Source: Ignavibacteriales bacterium
Lineage (GTDB): Bacteria; Bacteroidota; Ignavibacteria; Ignavibacteriales; Ignavibacteriaceae
Direction: 5' to 3'
Assembly: GCA_020061465.1 (NCBI GenBank)
Contig: JAGUYG010000048.1
Coordinates: 1 to 64,000 of the forward strand
Length of the DNA: 64,000 bases
Shown piece after piece: positions 1 through 8,921 of the stretch. Both the position numbers and the translations under genes were made by a program. The first letter of the stretch is position 1. Every line of letters begins with the position of its first letter. The notes under the pieces are model-generated. The model searched no databases, had not been told where the DNA came from, and was given only the letters and a program-made list of their open reading frames with translations.

Positions 1-10
1 CCCGACCGTC

Positions 11-34
11 GGAACGATCCTTTGGAAAGGTTCC
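11..34. repeat. Small palindromic hairpin, intergenic repeat family
   Basis: GGAAC (11-15) pairs with GTTCC (30-34), and CCTTT (19-23) pairs with AAAGG (26-30), so the segment can fold into small hairpins. The string GGAACGATCC also occurs, as its reverse complement, near 4189-4198 between polA and the permease. This suggests a dispersed repeat and not a local terminator. No gene is seen from 1 to 315. Confidence 0.5.
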
Positions 35-62
35 TTAGGAAAAGCTTTCGGGAAAAGAACTA

Positions 63-190
63 AAATCCCGAAGGGATGGTATGATTCTAACAAAACAATA
101 CCCCAACAGTTAAATCCCAATGGGATGATAGGATTATAGTAATCAATACACTCGTAAGAAATATAATCCCGAAGGGATGATATTATTTTT
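63..190. repeat. Three tandem ATCCC-N3-GGGAT hairpin repeats, about 50-nt period
   Basis: Three similar units of about 25 nt are seen. Each holds an inverted repeat: ATCCC/GGGAT at 65-69/73-77, 114-118/122-126 and 166-170/174-178. Each palindrome is followed by a conserved TGRTAKKATT-like tail. The periods are 49 and 52 nt. The intervening sequences differ. The unit is shorter than a usual CRISPR repeat and diverges between copies, so it is called a degenerate intergenic hairpin array. Confidence 0.65.
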
Positions 191-315
191 TTTGTATTAA
201 TAGCCAAAAAAAACAAATCCTAAGAATTTTACCAGCCACATCAAAGCAATGTTGTTCCTGATTGGATTTCGTTTTAGAAATTTAACTAAAATTCAAAAGA
301 AAGAATTTCACCTGA

Positions 316-1326
316 TTAATTTTTGCTCAGCAATTTTTCAATCTTATTTATTATTAAATCAATAGATAATTGTTTCATGCACTCGTGGTTGTATGGACAA
401 ACTAATTTATTACATACAATACAGAATAAATCATCTTTAATTATGTAATCCGAACGGTTTGAGTATGGTCCGTGTTTTTTAGGATCGGTTGGACCGAAAA
501 TGCCTAAAGTGGGAATACCTAATGCCGCTGCAATGTGCATGGGTCCTGAGTCATTGGTGATTACAAGATCACATTTTTGAATAAGACCGGCTAACTGCAA
601 TATTGAAGTATCTGGTGCTAGTACAGCATTAGCTTTTAAGTTTTTGTAGATGTAATCGGCATCAGTCTCATCACCATTGCCCCACAAAATTAGAAAAGCC
701 GCATTAAATTTTTTTAGAAGCGCTTGGCAGATTTCAACCCATTTTTCTTTATCACATCTTTTTGATACCCATCCGCCGGAGGGGATAATTCCATAGATGG
801 TATTATCACTCAGTTTATCGCTTAAAAAATCGTTTGCAAAAATTATAGCTTCTTCATCGATATAAAAATGAATACGTTTTGAAACAATCGGAATTCCGAC
901 AGCTTTTAATTGTTCAAGGTTATGTTCAGCCGAATGCGAATCGCCCCTTCCCGAATCCACTTTAATATTATATGCAAATTTCCTGCCCCGGTATGCATGA
1001 CCAACCCGATATTTTGCGCCGGATAAAAACGTAATTTGTGCAGTGCGGGGGTTTGACCACAAATCAAAAACTAAATCATAATTTTCTTTACGTACACGTT
1101 GTATGATTTTTAAAAAAGATTCTTTCTTATTGAAAGTTAAGACCTTGTTTATGAATGGATTAAATATTAAAGCATCTTTAGCAAATTCTTCCACCAGGAA
1201 ATCAATTTTTGCCTTTGGGAAATAATTGAGAAGATTTTCCAGCACTATTGTAGATAATACAATATCGCCTATGCCCCGCGGCTTTATACAGAGGATTTTA
1301 TAAATACCTTTCGAATCGATTTTCAT
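316..1326 (-). CDS. Glycosyltransferase family 9 (heptosyltransferase-like)
   Basis: A 336-residue GT-B glycosyltransferase of the ADP-heptose:LPS heptosyltransferase family, which adds heptose or a related sugar to lipopolysaccharide or another cell-surface glycan on the cytoplasmic face of the inner membrane. The N-terminal donor motif KPRGIGDIVLST is near residue 15. The family signature NDSGPMHIAAALGIPTLGIFG is split around residues 256-275. A C-terminal cysteine cluster (CIVCNKLVCPYNHECM) is the type often seen in this family. No signal peptide is present. It lies 27 bp downstream of polA on the same strand, but no other LPS genes are adjacent. The exact sugar cannot be read from the sequence. 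Confidence 0.9.
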   Translation of the reverse strand: MKIDSKGIYKILCIKPRGIGDIVLSTIVLENLLNYFPKAKIDFLVEEFAKDALIFNPFINKVLTFNKKESFLKIIQRVRKENYDLVFDLWSNPRTAQITFLSGAKYRVGHAYRGRKFAYNIKVDSGRGDSHSAEHNLEQLKAVGIPIVSKRIHFYIDEEAIIFANDFLSDKLSDNTIYGIIPSGGWVSKRCDKEKWVEICQALLKKFNAAFLILWGNGDETDADYIYKNLKANAVLAPDTSILQLAGLIQKCDLVITNDSGPMHIAAALGIPTLGIFGPTDPKKHGPYSNRSDYIIKDDLFCIVCNKLVCPYNHECMKQLSIDLIINKIEKLLSKN

Positions 1327-1353
1327 GTTAGAAACAATATAAATAAATAGGTT

Positions 1354-4113
1354 TCAATGCGCATCCAGCCAATTGTCGCCGCTCCCTAGGTCTACTCCAA
1401 CTGGAACTTTCAACGGAAGCGCTTCTGCCATTAGCCTTTTGATAATTGGACTAAGTTCCTCGACTTCATTTTTATGCATATCAAACAAAAGTTCATCATG
1501 TACTTGTAAGACCATTTTAGTTTTACTTTTACGCTTTAGCAATTCATTATGGATGTTTATCATAGCTATCTTAATCATATCTGCTGCCGTGCCCTGTATA
1601 GGCATATTGATGGCAACGCGTTCTTCAAATTGTCTTACCACTCTATTGCTGCTGTTAATGTTACGTAAAAATCTCCTTCGTCCTAATACAGTCTCTGCGT
1701 ATCCTTTTTCTTTTGCTTTCATGACACACTCGTCCATAAAATCTTTCACACGTTTGAACGTGTTGAAATAAGTTTCAATAATTTCTTTCGCATGCTGCTG
1801 TGTTACGCCAAGCCTGGTTTTTAGTCCAAAGGGACCGATTCCATATAAAATTCCGAAATTAACCTCCTTTGCTTTACGGCGCATATCCGGAGTTACATCC
1901 AGTGGTTTTACCATAAACACTAATGATGCTGTACTTCTGTGTATGTCTTCATTATTATTAAATGCCTCTATCAATCCTTCATCACCGGAAAGGCTTGCCA
2001 AGATTCGCAATTCTATTTGACTGTAGTCCGCACTCAATAATGTGTAATCCTCGTTCCGCGGAACAAAAGCTTTTCTTATTTCTTTTCCAAGTTCAGTTCG
2101 AATAGGAATATTTTGTAAATTCGGATCGTTGCTCGATAATCTGCCGGTTGATGCAATAGTTTGATTAAAGCTTGTGTGAATCCTGGCTGTTTTTGGATTG
2201 ATTAAATTCGGCAGTGCATTGGCATAGGTAGATTTTAATTTTGAAACCTGGCGATAATCAAGAATCATATCGACTACTTCATGCTCGCCTCTAAGTGCTT
2301 CAAGCGAGCGAGCATCGGTTGAAAAACCCGTTTTTGTTTTTTTACCTGTCGCTAAACCTAACTTGTTAAATAGAATTTCCTGTAATTGCTTAGGTGAATT
2401 AATGTTGAACTCCGTTCCGATGCTTTCATAAATTTTTTGAGTATAATTATCGAGCAGTATTTGAAGATCATTACTTAGCTGTTTTAGTGCAACTGTATCT
2501 ATTTTTACTCCGCTTCGTTCCATATCTTCAAGCACTGGTACCAAGGGGAATTCAACTTCATGAGCAAGTTTTGTAAGATTATTATTCTCAAGTTCTTTAC
2601 TTAACTTTTGAAATAATCTAAATGTTATATCGGCGTCCTCGCATGAATAATTCGAGATGTCTTCAATCCTGGCATCGAAAATTCTTGAAGGTTCTTTTTT
2701 ATTTCCTATTAATTCGGTTAACGGTATCGGCTTATAGTTCAAATATTTTTGCGAGAGTTCATCCATCCCATGCTTTTGGTCGGGGTCGAGTAAATAGCTG
2801 GCTAACATAGTATCGAAGTAAAATCCGGATACCTCAATACCGTAGGATCGAAGCACCGCAATATCATACTTACCGTTTTGACAGACTTTCTTAATTTTAT
2901 CGTTCGAAAAAATATGCTTGAAAATTTTTATAAATGTATTTACCGGCAGCCTGTCACTTAAATCCTTTGTGAAAAGATCTTCACCGCCTTTAAAAGGATT
3001 AACAGCTACAAAATAAGCTTCATTAGGAACGAGGGAGAATGATACGCCAACAAGATTTAGATTAAAGTAATCCAATCCGTCGGTCTCCGTATCAAAAACC
3101 AAAACCGATTTCAGCTCTAATTTCTTTGCTAATTCCTCAGCTTCTTTCTCGTTTGTTATCAGTTTATATTTCACTTTAGAGGGATCGTAAACATCATTAC
3201 TTAAGGTAGCTTGCTCAACTTCTTGTTGTTTAGCAGGTTGATTATAAAAATTTAGCAGCCTGCTATAAAAAGTTTTAAATTCCAATTCGAGAAATATGCT
3301 TCGTAATTTTTCGAAATCCGGTTTAGTCATCTTTGCAGAATCAAAATTAAACTCAATAGGGACATCACATTTTATTGTTGCTAATTCCTTTGATAAAAAT
3401 GCATCTTGCTTTCCGGCAATCAGCTTGTTCTTTATACCTGTTTTCTCAATCTCATCAATGTGATCGTAAAGGTTTTCTATTGAACCATATTTCTGAATAA
3501 GCGGTACTGCCGATACGGGACCAATTCCTTTAACACCCGGAATATCGTCAGACTTATCGCCAATTAACGCTAAATAATCTATCATCTGTTTTGGTTCGAA
3601 TCCGAATTCTTTTTTCACTCTCTCGGGATCATAAAAAATAATTTCATCGGCGCTTTTGCCGGGTCTAATTAACTTCACTTTATCAGTAATTAGCTGATTG
3701 AAGTCCTTATCCGGTGTTACCATGTATGATTCTAATCCTTCTTTTTCAGCTAAACGAACTGCTGTTCCAATTATATCGTCTGCTTCATATCGTGGCTTTA
3801 TATAAATTGGAATACCCAATGCTTCTACTATTTGTTTTATTCTGGCTAACTGCGGAATCATATCGTCGGGCATCTCTTCTCTGGAAACCTTGTAGTTCGC
3901 AAATATCTCATGCCGGAAAGTTTTTTCTTTCGAATCGAAGGCAACTGCGATATAATTTGGTTTTGTATCTTCCAAAATTTTTAGCAGTTGACTGATAAAG
4001 CCGTACACTGCGGAGGTAGGTTCACCTTTAGTTGTAATTAATGGTCTGCTTATGAAAGCAAAATATGCTTTGTAAGCTAATGCCATAGCATCGATTATTA
4101 CAAACCGGTTCAT
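1354..4113 (-). CDS. polA: DNA polymerase I
   Basis: A full-length 919-residue family A DNA polymerase for gap filling, RNA primer removal and repair. The 5' nuclease domain covers about residues 1-290 and contains YEADDIIGT and GDKSDDIPGVKGIGP. The 3'-5' exonuclease domain (about 320-510) looks active: DTETDGLD, the NGKYD segment and YSCEDAD are all present. The polymerase domain has motif A (SADYSQIELRILA), motif B (RRKAKEVNFGILYG) and motif C (LQVHDELLFD). The start is an ATG followed by MNRFVIIDAMALAYKAYFAF, typical of the family. It is transcribed toward the GT9 gene. Nothing is missing. Confidence 0.98.
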   Translation of the reverse strand: MNRFVIIDAMALAYKAYFAFISRPLITTKGEPTSAVYGFISQLLKILEDTKPNYIAVAFDSKEKTFRHEIFANYKVSREEMPDDMIPQLARIKQIVEALGIPIYIKPRYEADDIIGTAVRLAEKEGLESYMVTPDKDFNQLITDKVKLIRPGKSADEIIFYDPERVKKEFGFEPKQMIDYLALIGDKSDDIPGVKGIGPVSAVPLIQKYGSIENLYDHIDEIEKTGIKNKLIAGKQDAFLSKELATIKCDVPIEFNFDSAKMTKPDFEKLRSIFLELEFKTFYSRLLNFYNQPAKQQEVEQATLSNDVYDPSKVKYKLITNEKEAEELAKKLELKSVLVFDTETDGLDYFNLNLVGVSFSLVPNEAYFVAVNPFKGGEDLFTKDLSDRLPVNTFIKIFKHIFSNDKIKKVCQNGKYDIAVLRSYGIEVSGFYFDTMLASYLLDPDQKHGMDELSQKYLNYKPIPLTELIGNKKEPSRIFDARIEDISNYSCEDADITFRLFQKLSKELENNNLTKLAHEVEFPLVPVLEDMERSGVKIDTVALKQLSNDLQILLDNYTQKIYESIGTEFNINSPKQLQEILFNKLGLATGKKTKTGFSTDARSLEALRGEHEVVDMILDYRQVSKLKSTYANALPNLINPKTARIHTSFNQTIASTGRLSSNDPNLQNIPIRTELGKEIRKAFVPRNEDYTLLSADYSQIELRILASLSGDEGLIEAFNNNEDIHRSTASLVFMVKPLDVTPDMRRKAKEVNFGILYGIGPFGLKTRLGVTQQHAKEIIETYFNTFKRVKDFMDECVMKAKEKGYAETVLGRRRFLRNINSSNRVVRQFEERVAINMPIQGTAADMIKIAMINIHNELLKRKSKTKMVLQVHDELLFDMHKNEVEELSPIIKRLMAEALPLKVPVGVDLGSGDNWLDAH

Positions 4114-4148
4114 AGTGAATAACTCATGTAATGAAAATGCATTTATAC

Positions 4149-4286
4149 GAGGGCGACCAAAAAATAATCTTAGAACTCTTTTCCAGGGGATCGTTCCAAC
4201 AGTTCAAGGTAACTTAATACACTGGATATTTCTTCAATAATTTGAAGGAGCGAAATTCAATTTGCCACTACATTCTGGTCACCCTC
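4149..4286. repeat. MITE-like element with 11-bp terminal inverted repeats
   Basis: GAGGGCGACCA at 4149-4159 is matched by TGGTCACCCTC at 4276-4286, with one mismatch. Together they bound a 138-bp non-coding segment between polA and the APC permease. The interior contains the string GGAACGATCC on the minus strand (4189-4198), also found at 11-20. No open frame is visible inside. The element reads as a non-autonomous palindromic repeat. No target-site duplication was clear. Confidence 0.4.
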
Positions 4287-4353
4287 TTGATTTAATTATT
4301 TTGATCCTTCAAGCCGGCACATTGATACTTCGATAAATTTGCATATCAAACAA

Positions 4354-5760
4354 TCAATTTTTCATTCTCTTCTTCCAATAAAAATATAACGGCAAACCTA
4401 ATAAAATTAACAAAAAGCCCATTGCCGCATCTTCGGTATCCGATAAAATTGTATTTACTAAAAACAAGAATGAAAATATTACAAAGATTACCGGAGTATA
4501 AGGATAACCCCAAACTTTGTATGGTCGTTTTGTATCCGGCATTTTTTTTCTTAGCACGATAACGCCGAAAGCACCAAGTGAATAGAACAACCAGGCAGCA
4601 AATATGACGTAATCCGATATGGTATCGAATGAACCGCTTAAAACTAAAACACAAGACCACAATCCTTGAATTACAAGAGAAACGTGCGGCGTACCAAATT
4701 TAGGATGAACTTTTCCGATTGGTTTGAAAAATAAATTATCTCTTGCCATTGCAAATTGAACTCTTGCCGTTGCTAACAAACTGCCGTTCAGTGCACCAAA
4801 GGTTGAGACTATTACGGCAATTGAAATAATTGCCGCTCCCTTATGTCCGAAAATAATTTCCGCTGCCGAGGCTGCTACTAGTGGTGACTCAGCCATTGTT
4901 TCAATCGGCAGCACATATAAAAACGCCAGATTAATTAACACATAAACCGCCATCACTATCAATGTTCCGTAAAGTAAACCGAGCGGTACATTTCGTTGGG
5001 GATTTTTTACTTCACCTGCAACAAAAGTTACATTATTCCATCCATCATACGCCCAAAAAGCTCCTGCTAATGCAAGCCCGATTATTGTAAACATACTTGT
5101 CATGGTCTCTTGTGGTATTGAGAAGGAGGTATAAATATTTGATATACTGCCTTCCCCATAAGTAAACAGAAGTGCAGATAAAATTATTATGGTGGCTATC
5201 TTTACAAATGTTACCACAGTTTGAACAATTCCGCCAAAAATTACGCCTATATAATTAATTCCGGTTAAAAATAATATTGCAAGAATTGCTACACTCTTAG
5301 TCCCAAAATCAACGAATGGATATATATTACCGACGACAGGAATATAAAGATAAAATTCTTGAAACTGCTGCGGTAGATTTGGATATGCAAAGAAGTATCC
5401 CAAATATTCGGCAAAAACGTAAGCAATTGCTGCCTGGCTTCCGGTTTGAATTACTGCAAAAATTGCCCAGCCGTAAAAGAATGCAAGCGTATTTCCGTAC
5501 ATCTTTCGGAAATAGACATACTGCCCTCCTGTCGCCTCTATCATTCCTGCAACTTCGGCATTGCATAGTGCACCGATAAAAGTAATTACTCCTGCCGCTA
5601 TCCATACTAATAGGAGCAGTTCTGGTGACATTAATTGCCCTGCCATGGTTGCCGGTTTCCGGAATATTCCGCTTCCAATCATCGAACCGGCTACGATCAT
5701 TATTGCAGCGGTTAAGCTTAGTGCGCGCACCAATTCTTTCTTAGGTTCTGAAATTTTCAT
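4354..5760 (-). CDS. APC-family amino acid permease
   Basis: A 468-residue secondary transporter of the amino acid-polyamine-organocation superfamily, in the inner membrane. The substrate-binding motif of TM1 is present (MIVAGSMIGSGIFRKPATMAG, split around residues 20-40). About twelve hydrophobic segments follow along the whole length. The C-terminal PYKVWGYPYTPV is typical of the LAT/amino acid permease branch. The start is MKISEPKKELVRALSL, a short cytoplasmic tail before TM1. The gene is divergent from the NhaC gene across a spacer of 850 bp. The substrate is not predictable; a neutral amino acid is most likely from the family. Confidence 0.9.
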   Translation of the reverse strand: MKISEPKKELVRALSLTAAIMIVAGSMIGSGIFRKPATMAGQLMSPELLLLVWIAAGVITFIGALCNAEVAGMIEATGGQYVYFRKMYGNTLAFFYGWAIFAVIQTGSQAAIAYVFAEYLGYFFAYPNLPQQFQEFYLYIPVVGNIYPFVDFGTKSVAILAILFLTGINYIGVIFGGIVQTVVTFVKIATIIILSALLFTYGEGSISNIYTSFSIPQETMTSMFTIIGLALAGAFWAYDGWNNVTFVAGEVKNPQRNVPLGLLYGTLIVMAVYVLINLAFLYVLPIETMAESPLVAASAAEIIFGHKGAAIISIAVIVSTFGALNGSLLATARVQFAMARDNLFFKPIGKVHPKFGTPHVSLVIQGLWSCVLVLSGSFDTISDYVIFAAWLFYSLGAFGVIVLRKKMPDTKRPYKVWGYPYTPVIFVIFSFLFLVNTILSDTEDAAMGFLLILLGLPLYFYWKKRMKN

Positions 5761-6182
5761 AAGCGGCTTTAGAGTTTATTATTATTTGGGGAATGAAAAT
5801 ACCGATTAGTGATATAAATTCAAATCGGGAAGAATAATACCGAAGACCATTTCAACTATTTTTACCATCTTATATAAAACCATGCTAATATGATTACTCT
5901 GATACCTGCACATCGTAATGCATTTTGCTGCATTGACATGAAAAAGTAAAGCATCCATTGGGGGGGATTCTAATAAAAGTTAAATTCGAAATAGTTCCCA
6001 ACTTTTCCAAAGGATCTAGTGGACGTGAGAATAGCAATATTGGCATTATAGCTTATTAATGTATACAGAATATTCAAAAACAATTCTTTTTAGCCCTGGC
6101 TCTGCAGGATTATGATTGACAAAATTTGTTCAGCATATTGCTTAATGTAATTTTAATTCGTGTTATGCAAATCCAAAGAATC

Positions 6183-6330
6183 GAGACTGTGTAAAAACTT
6201 AAAACTGTCATTTCGAAGGAGCGGAGCGACTGAGAAATTTTTACTAAATGCAAGATTTATCTTCCGAAAGCTTTCGGAGTCGAAATGATAACGGCACTTT
6301 TCTGAAGGATCATTCTGATTACACAGCCTC
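6183..6330. repeat. Nested palindromic intergenic element (TCATTTCGA type)
   Basis: The outer arms are GAGACTGTGTAA (6183-6194) and TTACACAGCCTC (6319-6330), with one mismatch. The inner arms are TCATTTCGA (6208-6216) and TCGAAATGA (6280-6288), a perfect match. A 14-bp perfect palindrome CCGAAAGCTTTCGG lies at 6264-6277. The text TCATTTCGAAGGAGCGGAGCGACTGAGAAAT resembles, from memory, a repeat very common in intergenic DNA of Bacteroidota and Ignavibacteria genomes. It has no coding potential and is probably a non-autonomous mobile or REP-like element. Confidence 0.7.
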
Positions 6331-6468
6331 AATCCTTTTGATGGAAATGAGATTACATCTCTTCCTTCTTAATTAGATTCAAACTTAACCCGGCTTCTAT
6401 ATAATTGTGTTGAGAACGGGTCAATCGGCATTTTCATCTAAAAATTGAGTAATTATTTTCAAAACAAA

Positions 6469-6490
6469 TGATGTCATCTCTATTCTGCGC
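6469..6490. repeat. Dispersed repeat TGATGTCATCTC, copy 1
   Basis: TGATGTCATCTC at 6469-6480, followed by TATTCTGCGC, matches the right arm of the inverted repeat at 20999-21020, where the same 12-mer is followed by TCATCTGTGCG. Two copies in unrelated spacers point to a dispersed intergenic repeat. Confidence 0.4.
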
Positions 6491-6610
6491 TAGTTGACTT
6501 CACAACTTAGTGCGAAATAAAGATCGCCAACCTTGCATTTTTTATTCTTAGAAATTACTTTGTAACCGGTTTTTCAATTATTCTTTCACACACAAAAAGA
6601 GATACATCTA

Positions 6611-8032
6611 TTGACCTCAGATTACGGCTGGCTTTCGATAATCCCTCCTATTTTAGCTATCATGCTTGCAATTAAAACCCGGCAGGTTTTTTTATCGTTA
6701 TTCCTTGGAATATTTTCTGGTTGGGTAATCATTTCCGGCGGTGACATTTTCAGTGGATTAGCTAAAGCCGTACAGGCTTGCGTTGACGTATTTAAAGATG
6801 AAAGCAATACCCGCGTGATAATATTTTCTGCATTAGTTGGCGCACTAATTACCTTAACACAAAGCACGGGAGGTGTGCATGGTTTTATCGATTTAATTCA
6901 GAAGAAAAAATTAGTTCACACAAGAAGAAGAGCTACGGTTTTATCGTTTTTGGTAGGCTGCTGTGTATTTATTGAGTCAAGCATTTCCTGTCTTGTTACC
7001 GGAACAATTTTTCACCCTATCTTCGAAAGGTTTAAGATTTCCCGGGAGAAATTAGCGTATATATGTGATACCACTTCATCGCCAATCTGTATACTCATTC
7101 CGCTAAATGCATGGGGGGCTTATGTTATCGGCTTATTGTCAAATGAAAAAATTGAAGATCCATTTTCAACTTTCTTTCAAACTATTCCTTTAAATTTCTA
7201 TGCGATTCTCTCTGTACTGCTTGTTGGGTTTATTGCATTTTCATATAAAGATTTTGGTGCCATGAAAAAAGCAGAAAGACGCTCGCTTGAAGAGGGTAAG
7301 ACAATCGCCGATGGCGCAGTGCCTGTAATTTCAGAAGAAGTTTCTTCACTTAAGCCGAAAAAGGGGATACCTCATCGTGCATTAAATATGATTATCCCCA
7401 TTTTAACAATGGTAATTATGATGCCGGTTAGTTTGTTTATAACCGGTAACGGTGATTTAACCGCAGGTTCAGGTTCAACTTCAGTTTTATGGGCGGTTTT
7501 ATCGGCAATTGTTGCAGCAGGAATTTTAGCAATGATACAAAAAATTCTTTCGCTGCACGAGGTTATGGAGTTAACCATTAAAGGCATCGGCGGATTAATT
7601 CCCTTAGCAATCTTAATGACCTTCGCTTTTGCAATAGGTGATACATGCAGAACTCTCGGAACAGGTATTTATGTTGCGGGAGTTGCAGATGAATTCTTAA
7701 ATCCCATGTTTGTTGCTCCTCTTCTTTTTGTTACATCTGCATTCATTTCATTTTCGACGGGAACGAGTTGGGGAACGTTTGCCATAATGATTCCTATTGC
7801 TGTTCCAACTGCGCTGTTAATGAATTTAGCTTTACCGCTTCCGGTTGCTGCCGTTTTAAGCGGCAGCGTTTTCGGGGATCACTGCTCGCCAATATCGGAT
7901 ACAACGATGGTTTCTTCAATGGCTTCTGCCAGTGATCATATAGATCATGTGAGAACGCAAATTCCTTATGCATTAACTGCCGCCGCCGGTGCGGTAATGC
8001 TTTTTACCCTGTTTGGGTTATTGCTGAATTGA
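6611..8032 (+). CDS. nhaC: NhaC-family Na+/H+ antiporter
   Basis: A 473-residue inner-membrane protein of the NhaC antiporter family, which exchanges sodium (or a similar cation or organic ion) for protons. It has a dozen hydrophobic segments. Family-typical stretches include FIESSISCLVTG, CDTTSSPICILIPLNAWGAY (about residues 155-175), STGTSWGTFAIMIPIA and SGSVFGDHCSPISDTT near the C-terminus. The start is TTG, giving MTSDYGWLSIIPPILAIMLA. A later ATG would remove the first membrane helix. It may form a transport cluster with the small membrane protein at 8643 and the symporter at 8922. Some family members exchange malate/lactate or other ions, so the substrate is not certain. Confidence 0.9.
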   Translation: MTSDYGWLSIIPPILAIMLAIKTRQVFLSLFLGIFSGWVIISGGDIFSGLAKAVQACVDVFKDESNTRVIIFSALVGALITLTQSTGGVHGFIDLIQKKKLVHTRRRATVLSFLVGCCVFIESSISCLVTGTIFHPIFERFKISREKLAYICDTTSSPICILIPLNAWGAYVIGLLSNEKIEDPFSTFFQTIPLNFYAILSVLLVGFIAFSYKDFGAMKKAERRSLEEGKTIADGAVPVISEEVSSLKPKKGIPHRALNMIIPILTMVIMMPVSLFITGNGDLTAGSGSTSVLWAVLSAIVAAGILAMIQKILSLHEVMELTIKGIGGLIPLAILMTFAFAIGDTCRTLGTGIYVAGVADEFLNPMFVAPLLFVTSAFISFSTGTSWGTFAIMIPIAVPTALLMNLALPLPVAAVLSGSVFGDHCSPISDTTMVSSMASASDHIDHVRTQIPYALTAAAGAVMLFTLFGLLLN

Positions 8033-8089
8033 ATTTATCGGTAAATATTCGTTTTGTAATTGATAAAAAAATGTGTTAAATATTCGCCC

Positions 8090-8449
8090 ATGATTTTTAC
8101 AATTATTACAACTCAAAGCGGAAAGAAATTTTTTGCTCAACTAAATATCTTGTTGCTTTTATTGAATCTTCTTTCATTCATTTCAATTCAAAGCACCAAA
8201 TATGAAAATAAACTTTGTGATGATTCACAGAACCCGGAATTTTATTCAATATCTTCTTCACAAATAATTTCTCTAACCGTTGAAAAAAAGAATAGCGCTA
8301 ACGAACAAGACCAAAGCAGGTTTGATGAATATATTGATACATTAACTAAGAATAGAATTACAGCAAGCCTTTCAATACTAAGCAAATCATATAACGGAGC
8401 GGTTCGTTTCAACTTTTTCCTCTCATCGCATTTTGCTACAAGCACCTAA
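8090..8449 (+). CDS. Small hypothetical exported or membrane-anchored protein
   Basis: An open frame of 119 codons from the ATG at 8090 (or 129 from a TTG at 8060). No family was recognised. Residues 17-35 (AQLNILLLLLNLLSFISI) form a hydrophobic segment that could be a signal peptide or anchor. The rest is polar and serine-rich, ending in HFATST. No clear Shine-Dalgarno precedes either start. It lies 57 nt after nhaC in the same direction. An antisense open frame overlaps it but has no hydrophobic or motif support. It may be a real small secreted protein or a decayed gene. Confidence 0.45.
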   Translation: MIFTIITTQSGKKFFAQLNILLLLLNLLSFISIQSTKYENKLCDDSQNPEFYSISSSQIISLTVEKKNSANEQDQSRFDEYIDTLTKNRITASLSILSKSYNGAVRFNFFLSSHFATST

Positions 8450-8642
8450 TTTGCAGCCTTTCCGGCATCTACAATAATTAAATTTATTTAAAACTTTGAC
8501 GCAAAAAAGAGGAGCTGAACTCTGTTTTGTGACGAAAAAAGAAGTTTGCAATGATTTAGTCTAACGCTTCAAAGCTTAGCAAGACAAATCTATCAGACAC
8601 GAGTTTTTTATCTAATTATTTTTTTAAGAGAAAGGTCCTACA

Positions 8643-8762
8643 ATGACTGAAGTAAAAAGCAAAAAATCGGATGACATATTCTTTTATATATTCATTTCAA
8701 CATTAGTTTTAGGATTATTAGGAGCAGTAGGTTATCTAATTTATTCTGTAGTAGCTGCTTAA
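8643..8762 (+). CDS. 39-residue single-span membrane protein
   Basis: A short frame encoding MTEVKSKKSDDIFFYIFIST followed by a hydrophobic span ending in YLIYSVVAA. The first 11 residues are charged and the remainder forms one transmembrane helix. The Shine-Dalgarno GAAAGG sits about 8 nt before the ATG. A terminator-like hairpin follows at 8836. It lies between two ion-coupled transporters. It has the shape of a small transporter-associated or stress membrane peptide, but no family was recognised. Confidence 0.6.
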   Translation: MTEVKSKKSDDIFFYIFISTLVLGLLGAVGYLIYSVVAA

Positions 8763-8835
8763 TATTTACAATAAAATTTAGAGAGATGTTGAATATAATC
8801 GGGCAAATCAGGTAATTTGAATTTAGTATTTTCAA

Positions 8836-8881
8836 AGAGCGGGTTAATTCAGTCTTAATTCCTCCAACACCCGCTCTTATT
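8836..8881 (+). terminator. Terminator-like hairpin before the DAACS gene
   Basis: AGAGCGGGT (8836-8844) pairs perfectly with ACCCGCTCT (8869-8877), followed by TATT. The loop is 24 nt and the T-tract is weak. It probably ends the transcript of the small membrane protein upstream of the symporter. Confidence 0.55.
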
Positions 8882-8921
8882 CAAACTACATAGTAATTAA
8901 ATCATATTCCGAAGGCACCTG

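Larger units (their letters stand above)
5761..6610. other. 850-bp divergent spacer without a convincing gene
   Basis: This stretch separates the permease (minus) from the NhaC gene (plus), so it should hold both promoters. No open frame above about 60 codons with a Shine-Dalgarno sequence was seen that is not an extension of a neighbour. It holds a run of seven Gs near 5960, the palindromic element at 6183-6330 and a copy of the TGATGTCATCTC repeat at 6469-6480. TTGAC-like hexamers occur at 6116 and 6494, but neither has a good -10 at the right spacing. Confidence 0.6.

Noticed and set aside
63-190. Possible CRISPR array
   Set aside because: Only three units, repeat core of about 25 nt with differences in each copy, a very short palindrome and no cas genes in the window. 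Classed as an intergenic hairpin array.
1373-1771. Open frame of 132 codons on the plus strand
   Set aside because: It is antisense to the conserved polymerase domain of polA, which has intact motifs. The opposite frame has no family features.
3585-3605. GGTTCGAATCC resembling a tRNA T-loop
   Set aside because: It lies inside the intact polA coding sequence and no acceptor stem or anticodon arm can be built around it.
6116-6147. TTGACA at 6116 as a promoter
   Set aside because: No TATAAT-like hexamer is found 16-18 nt downstream, and the nearest gene start is about 490 bp away.
8242-8445. Minus-strand frame of 67 codons opposite the small exported protein
   Set aside because: No signal, motif or ribosome-binding site; the plus-strand frame has a hydrophobic leader and follows nhaC directly.
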